From assembly GCA_902778895.1 (NCBI GenBank), contig CACYZF010000002.1:222191-286190 (forward strand): 64,000 nucleotides of DNA. Reading direction: 5' to 3'. The DNA comes from an uncultured bacterium. GTDB taxonomy: Bacteria > Verrucomicrobiota > Lentisphaeria > Victivallales > UBA1829. A program made the translations under genes and the position numbers. The notes beneath the pieces were generated by a model, which had not been told where the DNA came from, searched no databases, and was given only the letters and a program-made list of their open reading frames with translations. Of the stretch, positions 24,333 to 34,800 are shown piece by piece. Positions within the stretch are counted from its first letter, which is position 1. Each line of letters opens with the position of its first letter.

Positions 24333-24420
24333 TGGCGGAGAGAGGGGGATTCGAACCCCCGGAGGGTTGCCCCTCGTCGGTTTTCAAGACCGATGCCTTA
24401 AACCCCTCGACCATCTCTCC
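24333..24420 (-). tRNA. tRNA-Ser (anticodon TGA), prophage attachment site
   Basis: Read on the minus strand: acceptor GGAGAGA pairs with TCTCTCC, the anticodon loop is CTTGAAA (anticodon TGA, Ser), a long class II variable arm is present, the T arm contains GGTTCGAATCC and the 3' end GCCA is encoded. Length is 88 nt including CCA. The 3' end faces the integrase, the normal geometry for an att site whose duplicate would lie at the far left end of the prophage. Confidence 0.95.
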
Positions 24421-24537
24421 GCGCGGAAGCGTCCATGCCTGTGAAAGGAACGCTCCGGAAGGTAAAATAAAATACTCGAAAAAAAGAAAAAATCAAGGCG
24501 TACGGACAAAAAACGGGAAAATATGACGGAAAGAAAC

Positions 24538-24566
24538 TTGAAAACATGTGCTTGAAGTGCTAGAAT
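24538..24566 (+). promoter_or_regulatory. Promoter for rhaA-rhaB
   Basis: TTGAAA, 17 nt, TAGAAT, with TGC just before the -10, about 100 bp upstream of the rhaA ATG. The rest of the 24421-24663 gap shows no reading frame; no clear regulator-binding repeat was found. Confidence 0.7.
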
Positions 24567-24663
24567 AAAGACGGAAACCAATACGACACACTCGCGCGTG
24601 CACAAAGCGGATTCCTAGCGATTCGCGGCCGGCATGCGCCCTACCCCCGAAACGGAGGCCGCC

Positions 24664-25926
24664 ATGAACAATACCGCCCGCATTGAAAGCGCCTGGAAGA
24701 TCGCGAAGGAATATTATGTGGATTTCGGCGTCGATGCCGAAGCCGTGCTCAATGCACTTCAGGAGATCCCGATCTCGATCCACTGCTGGCAGGGCGACGA
24801 CGTGGTCGGATTCGAGCGTGACGCGGGCGGGGCGTCCGGCGGCATCCTCACAACGGGGAATTATCCGGGCCGCGCGCGCAACGCCTCCGAACTGCGGCAG
24901 GACCTGGATCAGGCCATGTCGATGATCCCCGGCACGAAACGCGTGAACCTGCACGCGATCTATGCGGAAACGGACGGGTTCTTGGACCGCGCCGAACTTG
25001 CACCGGAACACTTCGGATCGTGGATCGCCTGGGCGCGTGAACGCGATCTCGCGCTTGACTTCAATCCGACCTGTTTCTCGCATCCGAAGGCGGCCTCCGG
25101 GTTCACGCTCTCGAGCCGGGACGACGCCGTCCGCGCGTACTGGATCCGCCACGTGCAGGCATGCCGAAAAATCGCGGCGGAGTTCGGCCGGGCTCTCGGA
25201 AAACGCTCCCTGATGAACATCTGGATCCCGGACGGGTTCAAGGACATCCCCGCGGACCGTATGACCGCGCGGCGCCTGCTGAAGGAATCGCTCGACGAAA
25301 TCCTGTCCGTGCCGATGGATCCGGCACTGATGCGCGAAGCCGTGGAAAGCAAGCTGTTCGGCATCGGCCTGGAAAGTTGCACGGTCGGCTCGCACGAGTT
25401 CTACCTCGGCTATGCGGTAAAAAACAACGTGATGCTTACGCTCGATTCCGGACACTTCCACCCGACTGAGGCGATCAGCGACAAGATCAGCTCCGCGCTG
25501 CTCTACCTCGACGAAATCCTGCTCCACGTGAGCCGTCCCGTACGCTGGGACAGCGACCATGTGGTGATCCTGGACGACGAGCTCCAGATGATCGCGAACG
25601 AGATCGTACGCTGCGGATGCGGCCGCGTGAACATCGCACTGGACTATTTCGACGCCACGATCAACCGCGTCGCCGCCTGGGCCGTCGGTACGCGCGCCAT
25701 GCAGAAGGCCCTGTGCCGCGCCCTGCTCGAGCCGCCCGCGCTGAAGCGGATGGAAGCCGCCGGAGACTACACCGGACGCCTCATCCTGAGCGAGGAGATC
25801 AAGTCGATGCCGTGGGAAGCCGTCTATGCATGGTTCTGCCTGAAGAATGAGGTCCCCGCGGAGGCCGCCGGGGTACTGGACGCCGTGCGCGAGTATGAAC
25901 AGAATGTGACCTCGAAACGCGTGTAG
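24664..25926 (+). CDS. rhaA: L-rhamnose isomerase
   Basis: 420 residues; converts L-rhamnose to L-rhamnulose in the cytoplasm (first step of rhamnose catabolism). Family motifs: ISIHCWQGDDVVGFE (about 35-50), DFNPTCFSHPKA, MNIWIPDGFKD, GSHEFYLGYAV and LDSGHFHPTE, containing the Mn-binding Glu, Asp and His residues. The ATG at 24664 follows GGAGGCCGCC; an in-frame ATG 30 bp earlier lacks this. Rhamnulokinase follows 27 bp later in the same operon. The aldolase (rhaD) is not in this window. Confidence 0.95.
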   Translation: MNNTARIESAWKIAKEYYVDFGVDAEAVLNALQEIPISIHCWQGDDVVGFERDAGGASGGILTTGNYPGRARNASELRQDLDQAMSMIPGTKRVNLHAIYAETDGFLDRAELAPEHFGSWIAWARERDLALDFNPTCFSHPKAASGFTLSSRDDAVRAYWIRHVQACRKIAAEFGRALGKRSLMNIWIPDGFKDIPADRMTARRLLKESLDEILSVPMDPALMREAVESKLFGIGLESCTVGSHEFYLGYAVKNNVMLTLDSGHFHPTEAISDKISSALLYLDEILLHVSRPVRWDSDHVVILDDELQMIANEIVRCGCGRVNIALDYFDATINRVAAWAVGTRAMQKALCRALLEPPALKRMEAAGDYTGRLILSEEIKSMPWEAVYAWFCLKNEVPAEAAGVLDAVREYEQNVTSKRV

Positions 25927-25953
25927 GATGGAAAGAGACGTAAACGACACGAC

Positions 25954-27369
25954 ATGGAACAGAAACATTATCTGGCATTTGACCTCGGCGCAAGCAGCGG
26001 ACGCGCCATCCTCGGTTTCGTGCGAAACGGCCGGCTTGAGCTTGAAGAGGTCCACCGGTTCAAGAACTATCCGTACGAGAAGGACGGGCATTATTTCTGG
26101 GATTTCCGGGCACTTCTCGGCGAACTCGAAACGGGCCTGAAGAAAGCCGTCGCGCTTGCCCCCGGACTGACGAGTTTTTCCATTGACACGTGGGGCGTGG
26201 ATTACGCGCTGTTCCGCGGAGACGAACTCCTGCACGATCCGTACTGCTACCGCGATGGGCGGACGGAAGCCGCAATAGAAGATTTCCACAAGCGGATCCC
26301 GAAGGCGGATTTCTACGCGCGCAACGGCATCCAGCCGCTCGTGTTCAACACCATCTACCAGCTCTGCGCCGAGCTGCGCGACGATCCGGCGGCGCTGGAC
26401 GGTTCCACGATGTTCCTCATGCCGGACGCGCTTCACTACATGCTGACCGGGACCACCACCAGCGAGTTCACCATCGCCAGCACAGGCGCGCTGCTGAAAG
26501 CATGTTCACCGGAATGGGACATGGACAGCATCAACAAGCTCGCCGGGCTTCCTTCCAGCCTCTTTACGAATCTCGTACCACCCACCTCGTCCGCGGGAGT
26601 CCTGAAACCGGAGACGGCGGCACGCCTCGGCATCCCCCAAATCCCCGCGGTGAAATGCGCTTCGCACGACACCGCGAGCGCGGTGCTCGCCATGCCGTGC
26701 GTCGACCCGGAAAAGGCGCTGTACATCAGCCTCGGCACGTGGGCGTTGCTCGGAGCGGAATTGCGTTCGGCCATCCTCACGCCCGACGCGCTGGAAAGCC
26801 ATTTCACGAACGAACGCGGCGTGGAGGACACGTTCCGGTTCCTCTGCAACATCATGGGCACGTGGCTGCTTCAGGAGACCCGCCGCACCTGGACCGAACA
26901 GGGCAAGGACATCTCGTTTGCGGACATGGAAGCGATGGCGGCCCCGCTCGACGGGCAGAGTTTCCGCATCGACCCGGACGACGCGGTGTTCTTCCCACCG
27001 GGCGACATGCCGGAACGCGTGCGGCGTTACTGCCGCGAACACGGTCAGGGCGAAATACCGGACGATGCCTCGCTAGTCCGCTGCATCTACGATTCGTTGG
27101 CCGACTGCTTCAAAAAGCGCATCGACCAGCTCGAATCCATCACGGGCAGACACTTCGACACGCTCAACATCCTCGGCGGCGGCACGCGGGACAGGTTCTT
27201 CATGCGGCTTGTGTCGAAGACGACGGGACGCCGCGTGCTGGCCGGACCGACCGAAGCGACCGCCACCGGAAACATCCTGGCGCAGATGATCGCCAGCGGC
27301 GAACTGAAAAACGCAGTGGAAGCCCGCGCGCTCACGGAAAAATCGTTCCCCCTCGCCGTCTACGGCTGA
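25954..27369 (+). CDS. rhaB: Rhamnulokinase
   Basis: 471 residues, FGGY sugar kinase; phosphorylates L-rhamnulose at C1 using ATP. Motifs: LAFDLGASSGRAILG (phosphate 1 loop), FSIDTWGVDYALF, YRDGRT, KCASHDTASAVLAMP, LYISLGTWALLG and LNILGGGTRDRF (adenosine site). Co-transcribed with rhaA. The tight coupling of isomerase and kinase indicates use of rhamnose from plant or mucosal polysaccharides. Confidence 0.95.
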   Translation: MEQKHYLAFDLGASSGRAILGFVRNGRLELEEVHRFKNYPYEKDGHYFWDFRALLGELETGLKKAVALAPGLTSFSIDTWGVDYALFRGDELLHDPYCYRDGRTEAAIEDFHKRIPKADFYARNGIQPLVFNTIYQLCAELRDDPAALDGSTMFLMPDALHYMLTGTTTSEFTIASTGALLKACSPEWDMDSINKLAGLPSSLFTNLVPPTSSAGVLKPETAARLGIPQIPAVKCASHDTASAVLAMPCVDPEKALYISLGTWALLGAELRSAILTPDALESHFTNERGVEDTFRFLCNIMGTWLLQETRRTWTEQGKDISFADMEAMAAPLDGQSFRIDPDDAVFFPPGDMPERVRRYCREHGQGEIPDDASLVRCIYDSLADCFKKRIDQLESITGRHFDTLNILGGGTRDRFFMRLVSKTTGRRVLAGPTEATATGNILAQMIASGELKNAVEARALTEKSFPLAVYG

Positions 27370-27414
27370 AGGAACTCGAAACGGTTCTCTTCCGTTCCCG
27401 ATTCCGATCCGCGG

Positions 27415-27440
27415 CCTCATTGCAGCACGGCACAATGAGG
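27415..27440. terminator. Hairpin between convergent rhaB and glycosyltransferase genes
   Basis: CCTCATTG pairs with CAATGAGG across a 10-nt loop. No T-run follows on the plus strand; it could still stop transcription from either side. Confidence 0.4.
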
Positions 27441-27451
27441 GGATGGAGGAA

Positions 27452-29062
27452 TCATTCCTCCTCGATTTTGCGGAACAGCCGGACGGTGCTTTCCGGCGGA
27501 AGCGGGATCTCCTGCAGATCAGCGCGCTCTTCCACGACGGGCAGGATAGCGTCCTCGTCCTTGCACACCAGGAAATAATCGAAACCGTCGAAGGTCCGGT
27601 AATCCGGTTGCGGCGTCTCGATCGGCAAAGCGCGTTTCATCCCTGTGTAATACCATTCGATGCCGGCGTACCAGAAAAGCACCTTGCCGTCCGGTTTTTC
27701 CGCGCGCATGATCCTCCCTGCGGCCTCCCCGGAACGGGCCGAGTCGCCCGCATCCCCGGAGATCATATTGTCGATGCCGTTGTTGACCTGCAACGCCAGG
27801 ATCGCCACGACCGCGGCGAGCGCGGCACACAGAAGCGGACGCGGCAGCAGTTTCACGGCCCAGCGCCAGAACCACCAGCAGGTCATGACGGTAAAGACCA
27901 TGAACAGCGGGACGTTCAGCAGGAAATAACGGTAGGTGTAGAAATGCGAAAACTTGAAGATCACGGCGTTGCATACCACGTTCACGATCAGCACGATGAA
28001 GAACGGGTCCCATTTCACGAAATCAGGCACGCCGCGGTCCGGCCACACATAGCAGGCCGGGCGGTCCGCGGCCGACGTCTGCGCACGGGAAGCAGAACAG
28101 CGCCGTCCGTACCCGGCCAGGATCAGCAGGAGCAGACCCGCGACCGCAAACCCGAAATAAAGCTCGTAGTTCCCGACGATGTTTCTCCGGATGAGCTCAA
28201 GCCAGACGGCCAGGGCGTTCTCTTTCTCCGCCGGGGTCTTTGCGATCTCCTCCGCAACCGACGGAGGAATCACCTGCGCGCCATCCGAACCCGACACGCC
28301 CAGCACATACATCAATCCGTCGTGAATGCGTGCGTCGTAGATGAATCGTCCGCAGAAACGCCAGTTGGTCCACGCGCGGCTCAGAACGGCGAGCACCCAC
28401 GGCACGACCGCCGTCAGCATGGGCAGGAACGGAAGAACGCGTTTTTCCCGCCATACGGTCCGGATCCAGAAAAGCACCGTGCAGCCGAACAGCACGCACG
28501 CATTGGCGACCCCCTCGCTCCGGACAAGCGACAGCCCGCCCAACGCCAGGCCGAAACAGACAGCCGTCCCGAACGAACGGAATTTCTCCCGGATCAGGCG
28601 GCACGAGCAGTACAGTCCGGCGACAAGAAAGAAGAGTTTGCCGGAATCGAGCAGTCCCGCGCACGAAAAACGGATGATCTTCGGCGTACAGGCGAAGAGC
28701 AAAGCCCCGAACGCAGACGGTTCGGCGGACAGGAAGCATTTCAGAAGAAGATACACAAACGGGATCGTCGCGACATAGAACAGGCACGACACCGCCGACA
28801 GCGCCACGTCCGGCTCCATACCTGTCAACGTGAAGAGACGCGCGAGAAGCACGTTCAGCGACGGGACCGCCGGATGAAACGCCTCCCCGTACTCGCCGGA
28901 CACGAGCGCGCGCAGCAGCGACGCGTACATGTTCGCCGTGTCGCGGTAATCGATGCCGTGAAAAAAGATCAGATGCGTCAGCGATATTGCCGCACCGACC
29001 AGGACCGCGGCGAGCAGCATCCATTCCGCGGCGGTGATTTTACGACGAAAAACTCTGGCCAT
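27452..29062 (-). CDS. Multispanning membrane glycosyltransferase (GT39/ArnT-like)
   Basis: 536 residues with about ten hydrophobic segments. Near the N terminus, after the first span, is HGIDYRDTANMYASLL, resembling the acidic first-loop motif of polyprenyl-phosphate-sugar-dependent GT-C transferases. LARLFTLTG, LLFACTPKII and LVRSEGVANAC follow, then a soluble C-terminal domain. It would transfer a sugar from a lipid carrier to a cell-surface acceptor on the periplasmic face. It appears monocistronic. The acceptor cannot be predicted; family assignment is by overall layout. Confidence 0.75.
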   Translation of the reverse strand: MARVFRRKITAAEWMLLAAVLVGAAISLTHLIFFHGIDYRDTANMYASLLRALVSGEYGEAFHPAVPSLNVLLARLFTLTGMEPDVALSAVSCLFYVATIPFVYLLLKCFLSAEPSAFGALLFACTPKIIRFSCAGLLDSGKLFFLVAGLYCSCRLIREKFRSFGTAVCFGLALGGLSLVRSEGVANACVLFGCTVLFWIRTVWREKRVLPFLPMLTAVVPWVLAVLSRAWTNWRFCGRFIYDARIHDGLMYVLGVSGSDGAQVIPPSVAEEIAKTPAEKENALAVWLELIRRNIVGNYELYFGFAVAGLLLLILAGYGRRCSASRAQTSAADRPACYVWPDRGVPDFVKWDPFFIVLIVNVVCNAVIFKFSHFYTYRYFLLNVPLFMVFTVMTCWWFWRWAVKLLPRPLLCAALAAVVAILALQVNNGIDNMISGDAGDSARSGEAAGRIMRAEKPDGKVLFWYAGIEWYYTGMKRALPIETPQPDYRTFDGFDYFLVCKDEDAILPVVEERADLQEIPLPPESTVRLFRKIEEE

Positions 29063-29085
29063 CTTTTATTGTTTCACCGGAAAAT

Positions 29086-29107
29086 GCCCTCCGTTTGACG
29101 GGAGGGC
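29086..29107 (-). terminator. Terminator after threonine synthase
   Basis: GCCCTCC-GTTTGACG-GGAGGGC, a 7-bp stem. Both flanks carry T-runs in their own direction (TTTTT on plus, ATTTT on minus), so it can end the lptG-thrC transcript. Confidence 0.75.
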
Positions 29108-29171
29108 TTTTTGTATGAAACCGATTCCGGCGCGGTTGAAACGCCGGACATGATCCAACAGGAGGAACGGC

Positions 29172-30464
29172 TCAGTCGCCGAGCGCCTTGCGGACGGCGT
29201 CGAGCGTGGCGGGGATCACGACTGGCTTGTTGGCGAACGTGCCGCGGATGCCGTAATGGTCCATGAGCGTGTCCTGGTGGTAGCCGACGACAGCATCCGG
29301 ATCCTTCAGGATGTTTCCGGTGAGAATGCCGACGACCTTTTCATCGGGACCGATCACGCCGCTGTCGCGGAGCTTCTTCGCGCCCGCGAGCGAGCAGCAG
29401 GAGGCGGGTTCCGCGCCGATTCCGGCCGCGTCGAGCTTCGCCTTGGCGTCCATGATCTCCTGCTCGGTAACCTGTTCGACCACGCCGTTGCTCCAGGTAA
29501 CCGCGCGCATGCTCTTCGGCCAGGAGACGGGGTTGCCGATCTTGATGGCGGTGGCGATCGTTTCCGGGTTCCTGACGGGCTTGAACTCGGTGTGGTTCTT
29601 CCACATGGTGTAAAGCGGGTTCGCGCCTTCGGCCTGAATGACGGCGATGCGCGGGATCTTGGTGATGATGCCGAGCTCGTGCAGCTCCATCAGGGCCTTG
29701 CCGAGCGCGCTGTTGTTGCCGAGGTTGCCTCCGGGGATGACGAACCAGTCGGGCACCTGCCAGTCGAGCTGCTGGAGCGTTTCGATGCAGATGGCCTTCT
29801 GCCCCTCGATGCGGTAGGGATTGATGGAATTCAGGAGGTAGATGTTGAGTTCGCGGCAGACGTCCTGAACCAGCGCCATGGCGTCATCGAAATTGCCCTG
29901 GATCTGAAGCGTGCGTCCGTTGTAGGCAAGCGCCTGAGCGAGCTTGCCGTAGGCGATCTTGCCTTCCGGGATGAAGATCACGGCGCGCATGCCGGCGACG
30001 GCGGCGTAGGACGCCATGCTGGCGCTGGTGTTGCCGGTGCTGGCGCAGGCGACGCTCTTCGCGCCAAGTCTGCGGGCCGCGCTCGCGCCGCAGGTCATGC
30101 CGCGGTCCTTGAAACTGCCGGTCGGGTTCTCGCCCTCGTGCTTGAACCAGAGGTCGGAGAGTCCGGCCCATTTTCCGGCGGATCCGGCGGGATAAAGGCG
30201 GGTGTTGCCTTCCTGACGGGTCACGATCATTTCGTCCGGAACGGACAGGATGAGTTCACGGTAACGCCAGACGCCGGAGGATTCGACGCCGCGTTTGAGG
30301 CCCCAGCGGGAATCCCAGAGCTTGCGGAGTTCTTCGCCATCGATCTTGGAGAGGTCGCGCTTGACGTCGAGGATGCCGCCGCAATCGCATTTATAACGGA
30401 GATCCCAGGGATCGTAGGTTTTGCCGCAGCTGACGCATTCGAGATACATTTCGGGAGATTTCAT
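29172..30464 (-). CDS. thrC: Threonine synthase
   Basis: 430 residues; PLP enzyme converting O-phospho-L-homoserine to L-threonine. The N terminus has a zinc-ribbon-like CVSCGKTYD...CDCGG (Cys10, 13, 26, 28). The PLP lysine is Lys119 in GENPTGSFKDRG, followed by ACASTGNTSASMA (phosphate cradle) and VIPGGNLGNNSAL. It starts 4 bp after the LptF/G-like gene stops, implying one transcript. The zinc ribbon and 430-residue length match the group with a short N-terminal domain common in PVC bacteria and archaea. Confidence 0.95.
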   Translation of the reverse strand: MKSPEMYLECVSCGKTYDPWDLRYKCDCGGILDVKRDLSKIDGEELRKLWDSRWGLKRGVESSGVWRYRELILSVPDEMIVTRQEGNTRLYPAGSAGKWAGLSDLWFKHEGENPTGSFKDRGMTCGASAARRLGAKSVACASTGNTSASMASYAAVAGMRAVIFIPEGKIAYGKLAQALAYNGRTLQIQGNFDDAMALVQDVCRELNIYLLNSINPYRIEGQKAICIETLQQLDWQVPDWFVIPGGNLGNNSALGKALMELHELGIITKIPRIAVIQAEGANPLYTMWKNHTEFKPVRNPETIATAIKIGNPVSWPKSMRAVTWSNGVVEQVTEQEIMDAKAKLDAAGIGAEPASCCSLAGAKKLRDSGVIGPDEKVVGILTGNILKDPDAVVGYHQDTLMDHYGIRGTFANKPVVIPATLDAVRKALGD

Positions 30465-30468
30465 GGAA

Positions 30469-31590
30469 TCACTTCCTTGCGATTTTAGTGAGGTAAATTA
30501 TGCCGAACAGCTGGAACAGCAAAGGCGGAATCCAGACGACATATTGGGGATAGAACTGGGGGTTGTAGCGGAGCGCGTCGGACACGAGCACGCCGCCGTA
30601 GTAAAGCGCGCCGAGGGCGACGCTGAGACACAGACCGATGGACGTTTCGCGGCGGCTGGTGCGGATGGCCAGCGGGAGGCCGAGCATCATGAACGCAATG
30701 GGGGCAAGAGCCAGGGCGATCCGCTGGTTGATCTCGACATTGATGGCCGTGGCGTCGACGCCCGCGGCGTCCTTGCCGCGTTTCAGGTAGATCGCGAGGC
30801 GGGCGAACAGGCTCTTGTAGGACAGATATTTATCCTTGATGAAGACGTCTTTCTGATTGTAGCGGTCGCCGAACGGCACGTGAAGCTCTACGGATTCGCT
30901 GTAGGAATGCTCCTTGCGACGGTCTTTTCCGCTTCCCTCCACGTTCTCGACGAGCGCATCGTACAGCGTCACGGTCAGGATCTGCGACGCCGCATCCACC
31001 GACAATGTTCCGCGGGCGGCGAGGACATCCTGCCTGGTCGTGCCGTCCTTGTCCGGCAGATAGATCTGAACGCCGTAGATATGATCCTCGTCCCCCTCGG
31101 AATCCTTCGAATCGATAAAGAACGTGAGGTTGCCGAGCTGGACCGGGATGCCGGGCGTGAAGAACGCCAGCGGCGAGTTGGCCGCCGCGCTTTTCACGAG
31201 GTCGCGGGCATCGCCGAGCGCAGGGGGACCGATCTGGAGCTGAAGCCAGAGGCAGAGGCAGGACAGAAGGAAGGAGGAAACGATGATCGGGGAGATGATC
31301 TGCAGGATGGAAATGCCGCAGGCGCGCATGGCGGTGATCTCGTTATCCGCCGAAAGACGCCCGAAAACGAGCATGATCGAGACGAGCGCGGCCCACGGAA
31401 TGGAAAACGCCAGCGCCATCGGAAGCGCCAGCAGGAGGAATTTGCCCGCGATCAGCGGAGGAATGCCCTGGCTGATGTATTCAATGACTTTCATGAGGTT
31501 GGCGCCCGTCATGGCAAAGGTCAGGACCACGATCGCCATGCCGAATGTCGCCAGAAAGTTTTTTGTGATATACCAGTTTAGAATAAACAT
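30469..31590 (-). CDS. LptF/LptG-family lipopolysaccharide export permease
   Basis: 373 residues from the ATG at 31590, preceded by a weak AGG. Longer in-frame starts lie upstream of or inside the promoter at 31623-31651 and cannot be used. Topology: N-terminal helices (about 10-125), a periplasmic beta-jellyroll-like domain (about 130-270), then C-terminal helices (NQRIALALAPIAFMMLGLPL onward), as in YjgP/YjgQ. It forms with LptB and its paralogue the inner-membrane ABC engine that extracts lipopolysaccharide. The partner genes are not in this window. Confidence 0.85.
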   Translation of the reverse strand: MFILNWYITKNFLATFGMAIVVLTFAMTGANLMKVIEYISQGIPPLIAGKFLLLALPMALAFSIPWAALVSIMLVFGRLSADNEITAMRACGISILQIISPIIVSSFLLSCLCLWLQLQIGPPALGDARDLVKSAAANSPLAFFTPGIPVQLGNLTFFIDSKDSEGDEDHIYGVQIYLPDKDGTTRQDVLAARGTLSVDAASQILTVTLYDALVENVEGSGKDRRKEHSYSESVELHVPFGDRYNQKDVFIKDKYLSYKSLFARLAIYLKRGKDAAGVDATAINVEINQRIALALAPIAFMMLGLPLAIRTSRRETSIGLCLSVALGALYYGGVLVSDALRYNPQFYPQYVVWIPPLLFQLFGIIYLTKIARK

Positions 31591-31622
31591 AAAGCAGCCT
31601 GTGTGAAACATGAAAACCAAAT

Positions 31623-31651
31623 AATATAGCATGCGCAACGGCGGGAATCAA
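31623..31651 (-). promoter_or_regulatory. Promoter for lptF/G-like gene and thrC
   Basis: Minus strand TTGATT, 17 nt, TATATT with TGC before the -10; the start point would be near 31616, which fixes the translation start downstream at 31590. The 31591-31899 gap holds this promoter and the divergent one at 31743-31770, nothing else recognisable. Confidence 0.75.
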
Positions 31652-31742
31652 ACTTTTTTTGCCGTTTTTTTATGGTGGAACGCAAAAAAGAAAGACTGTC
31701 CCCGCGACATACAAAACGCCCCATTTTGTGACATATTCATAT

Positions 31743-31770
31743 TTGCAATATCAGAAAAGCATGCTACATT
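31743..31770 (+). promoter_or_regulatory. Promoter for the binding-protein/permease fusion gene
   Basis: TTGCAA, 16 nt, TACATT with ATGC before the -10, about 130 bp upstream of the ATG at 31900. Confidence 0.65.
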
Positions 31771-31899
31771 ATACACAAACATGCACAACCTTTTTTAATT
31801 TGGTTTGGAATAAACGCAAAAAGGAACCGGAGGCCACGGCACGACAGGAGGACGCCGGGATTACCGTTTTGCAACCGCATTTTTGACAGACGAGGCAAA

Positions 31900-34800
31900 A
31901 TGAACCGACACAACACTGACAGGAATACCCCGCTCATACGGGCAGGCCGTTTTTTTTCCGCTCTTTTCACTCTGTTCATGGCGGCGGTCCTGTGCTGCTG
32001 CGGAAAAAAAGAAACGGAACAAAACCAGACATACATTTCCGACCCCGATGACTTCAACGATCCGAAATATGTGATCGGCATCGTATCCGAAACGACTTCC
32101 GGCAACGAAGCGAAAAAACGCTTCTCCCGGGCGAAATTCCGCGAATACGAGAATATTTCCGAGGCATACCCGGACCTCGAAAGCGGCACGATCGACGCCA
32201 TTGGATTCGACCGTCCGGCTCTGGATTACGCCCAGCGCAAACGTGACGACTTCGTCCTGCTGCCGGACAACTATGCGGAAGGGCATGTGGGCATCGCGGT
32301 CCCCGCGTCCAAGCCCGAACTGCTCCAGAACGTCAATGCGTTTCTCCGGGAGTATTTCACCTCCGGACTGTATGACAACATGTACGCCCGCTGGATAAAG
32401 TCCAGCGATCCGAAAATGCCGAATGTCGCCGTTCCCTCCAGCCCGTACGGCAAACTCGTGATCGCCACGGAAGACAAGAACGAGCCCATGAACTTCACCG
32501 ACTCCAGCGGATCGCCCGCCGGATTCGACGTGGAGTTGATTTACCGTCTCGCGGCCGCGTTCAACATGTCCGTGGAACTCAAGGTGATGCCCTATCTCGA
32601 CCTGTTCACCGCCGTCGAAAAAGATACCGTCGACCTCGCCGTCGCATCCATGGACAAAGTCGACGGGGAAAACCGGGCCATCCTCTTCTCCGAGGACTAC
32701 ATCGACTGCCCCGCCGCCATTCTGACGCGGAAAAACCTCTACAGACCCGTCGGAAACCACAGCGCGTCTCTGAAAACGCCGCAGGAACTCGCCGGCAACC
32801 TCGCGGCGATCCTCGCCAGCTCAAAATACGCGGCGGAATGCAAGGACCTTCTGCCGAACACAAAATTCGTCCTTACGGACACCCCGGAGTCGGCCTGCTC
32901 CCTGCTTATCTCGAACAAGATCGACTCCATGCTCATGGAAGAGCCGCTGGCGCGTTCCTGCACAATGATGTATCCGGAGATCCAGATCGCCGCCATCATC
33001 AAGCGCGAGGCCTATGCCTTTGCCATGCCGCAGGGGTCCCCTCTCTACCGGGCCATCAACCGCCTCATCGCCGAACTGAAGGAAAACGGCACGCTCCACG
33101 ACCTCGCGGCGAAATGGTGTTCCGCGGAACCGGGAAAACAAGGGTTCGAACAATTATTCGAGCACGACGACATCCCGATGGTCAATGGCGTACTCCGTTA
33201 TGCGGCCACTCCCGGCGCCACACCGCTCTGTTTCATGGGCGAGGACGGCACCATGCTCGGCCTGGAAATCGAGATCATCCGCTACGCCGCTCACGAATTC
33301 GGCATGGACCTTCAGATCATCCCGGTCCGTCGTGAAATGCTTGCGGACCTGCTCCGGTCGGGGCAGATCGACGTGGCGGGCGGCATGCTTGCGCAAAACG
33401 AGGGCAACACGGAAAACATCGAGTTCTCCGAAGCATATTATGAAGGCGGCGCCGCGCTCGTGACGAATATCCCGCACGACGAATACGTCTTCGGCATCAC
33501 CAGACTCAGCCAGCTGGCGGGAAAACGCGTCGGCGTCCTCCCGTTCTCCTTTGCGGCAACGCAGCTCGACGAAAAGCTTCCAGATGCGATTCCGTTCTAT
33601 GTCAATCAGGAACGCGACCTCTTCTATCTGCTCGGCACCGAAAAGATCGACGCGTTCGTCATCAGCGAACCGCGCGCCAGGGAGCACCTGCCCGACTATC
33701 CGCAGTTCATTCAGATCCCCGAATATATCACACGTGTCGATTATACCTTTTTCTTCCCCGCCAACAAAAAAGCCATCTGCGAGGCGTTCTCGCGGCAGAT
33801 CCGGGCAATGAAAAAGAACGGTATGCTGAAGGCGATCCAGAACGAATGGATTTCTCCGAAAAATGCAAAAGCCGAACTTCCGCAGGATCTCCAGGGTGCG
33901 CTCAACGGAGTCCTCCGGATGGGCGTCGCAATCGATCGCGAACCCTTCAGCTATCTCCGCAATGAAAAGATCGTCGGCTACGACATTGAAACGGCACAGC
34001 GGGCGGCAGCCGCAATGGGCTACGGAGTGGAGTTCGTCCGGCTGGAACAGGACGAGCTTGAACAGGCGATTGCGGACGGCAGAGTCGACTTCGGGTCCTC
34101 CGACATCTCCTCAAAATTCACATCATCCGGCAAGCTTGTTTACACCGAGACGCATTACAACGGCGGACTCATTGCCATCGTGCCGGACAAAACGAAAGCC
34201 AAACGCGTCCACATGGCCCTGATCCCGCAGATCAACTTCTTCCTGAAGGAACAGTGGTTCAGTCTGCGCCGTTCGCTCTGGGAAGACAACCACATGCGCC
34301 AGATCTTCGGCGGATTCAAGAGGACGCTCATCATCGCCGTGTCCGCCGTTTTCTTCGGATCCCTCCTCGGGATTCCGCTCTGCATGCTCCGCCAGTCGAA
34401 ACGCAGGGGGATTTCGCTCCCCGCCGACGTCGTCTGCGCCCTCATTTACAACATCCCGATCCTCATTCTCCTCATGGGGCTGTACTACGTCATCTTCCGC
34501 AGGCTCGGATTCCGTCCTCTCTCCGCCGCAATCGTGATCTTCATCCTCCGCTTTATGGCATCCTCCTGCCGTCTCTACATGACCACCCTCGATTATATCG
34601 GCGGTGTACAGCTTGACGCCGCCCGCGCCCTCTGCATCCGCAAGTTCACGTTGTTCCGCAAGGTCATCTTCCCGCAGGCCGCCGCCTATCTCGCCAAGCC
34701 GTTCCGCGAGGAGATTATCCGTCTGGTGGAACTCACCACGGTCGTCGGCTACATCTCCGTCTGGGATCTCACGAAGGTGGTCGACTGGATTCGCGGCCGC

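Larger units (their letters stand above)
1..24350. mobile_element. Right-hand part of an integrated tailed prophage carrying a DGR
   Basis: Structural genes (portal, head protein, scaffold, capsid, connectors, tail tube, frameshifted tail chaperone, fibres), a DGR, lysis-like small membrane genes and a tyrosine integrase occupy everything left of tRNA-Ser. Base composition is visibly less GC-rich than the host genes to the right. The left end, including any terminase and the other attachment site, lies outside the window. The right boundary is placed at the 3' half of tRNA-Ser because the integrase gene lies directly beside it; the exact att core cannot be defined from one end. Confidence 0.9.

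Noticed and set aside
24301..24414. N-terminal extension of the integrase through the tRNA gene
   Set aside because: The frame is open by chance across tRNA-Ser; a proper start with ribosome-binding site lies at 24300.
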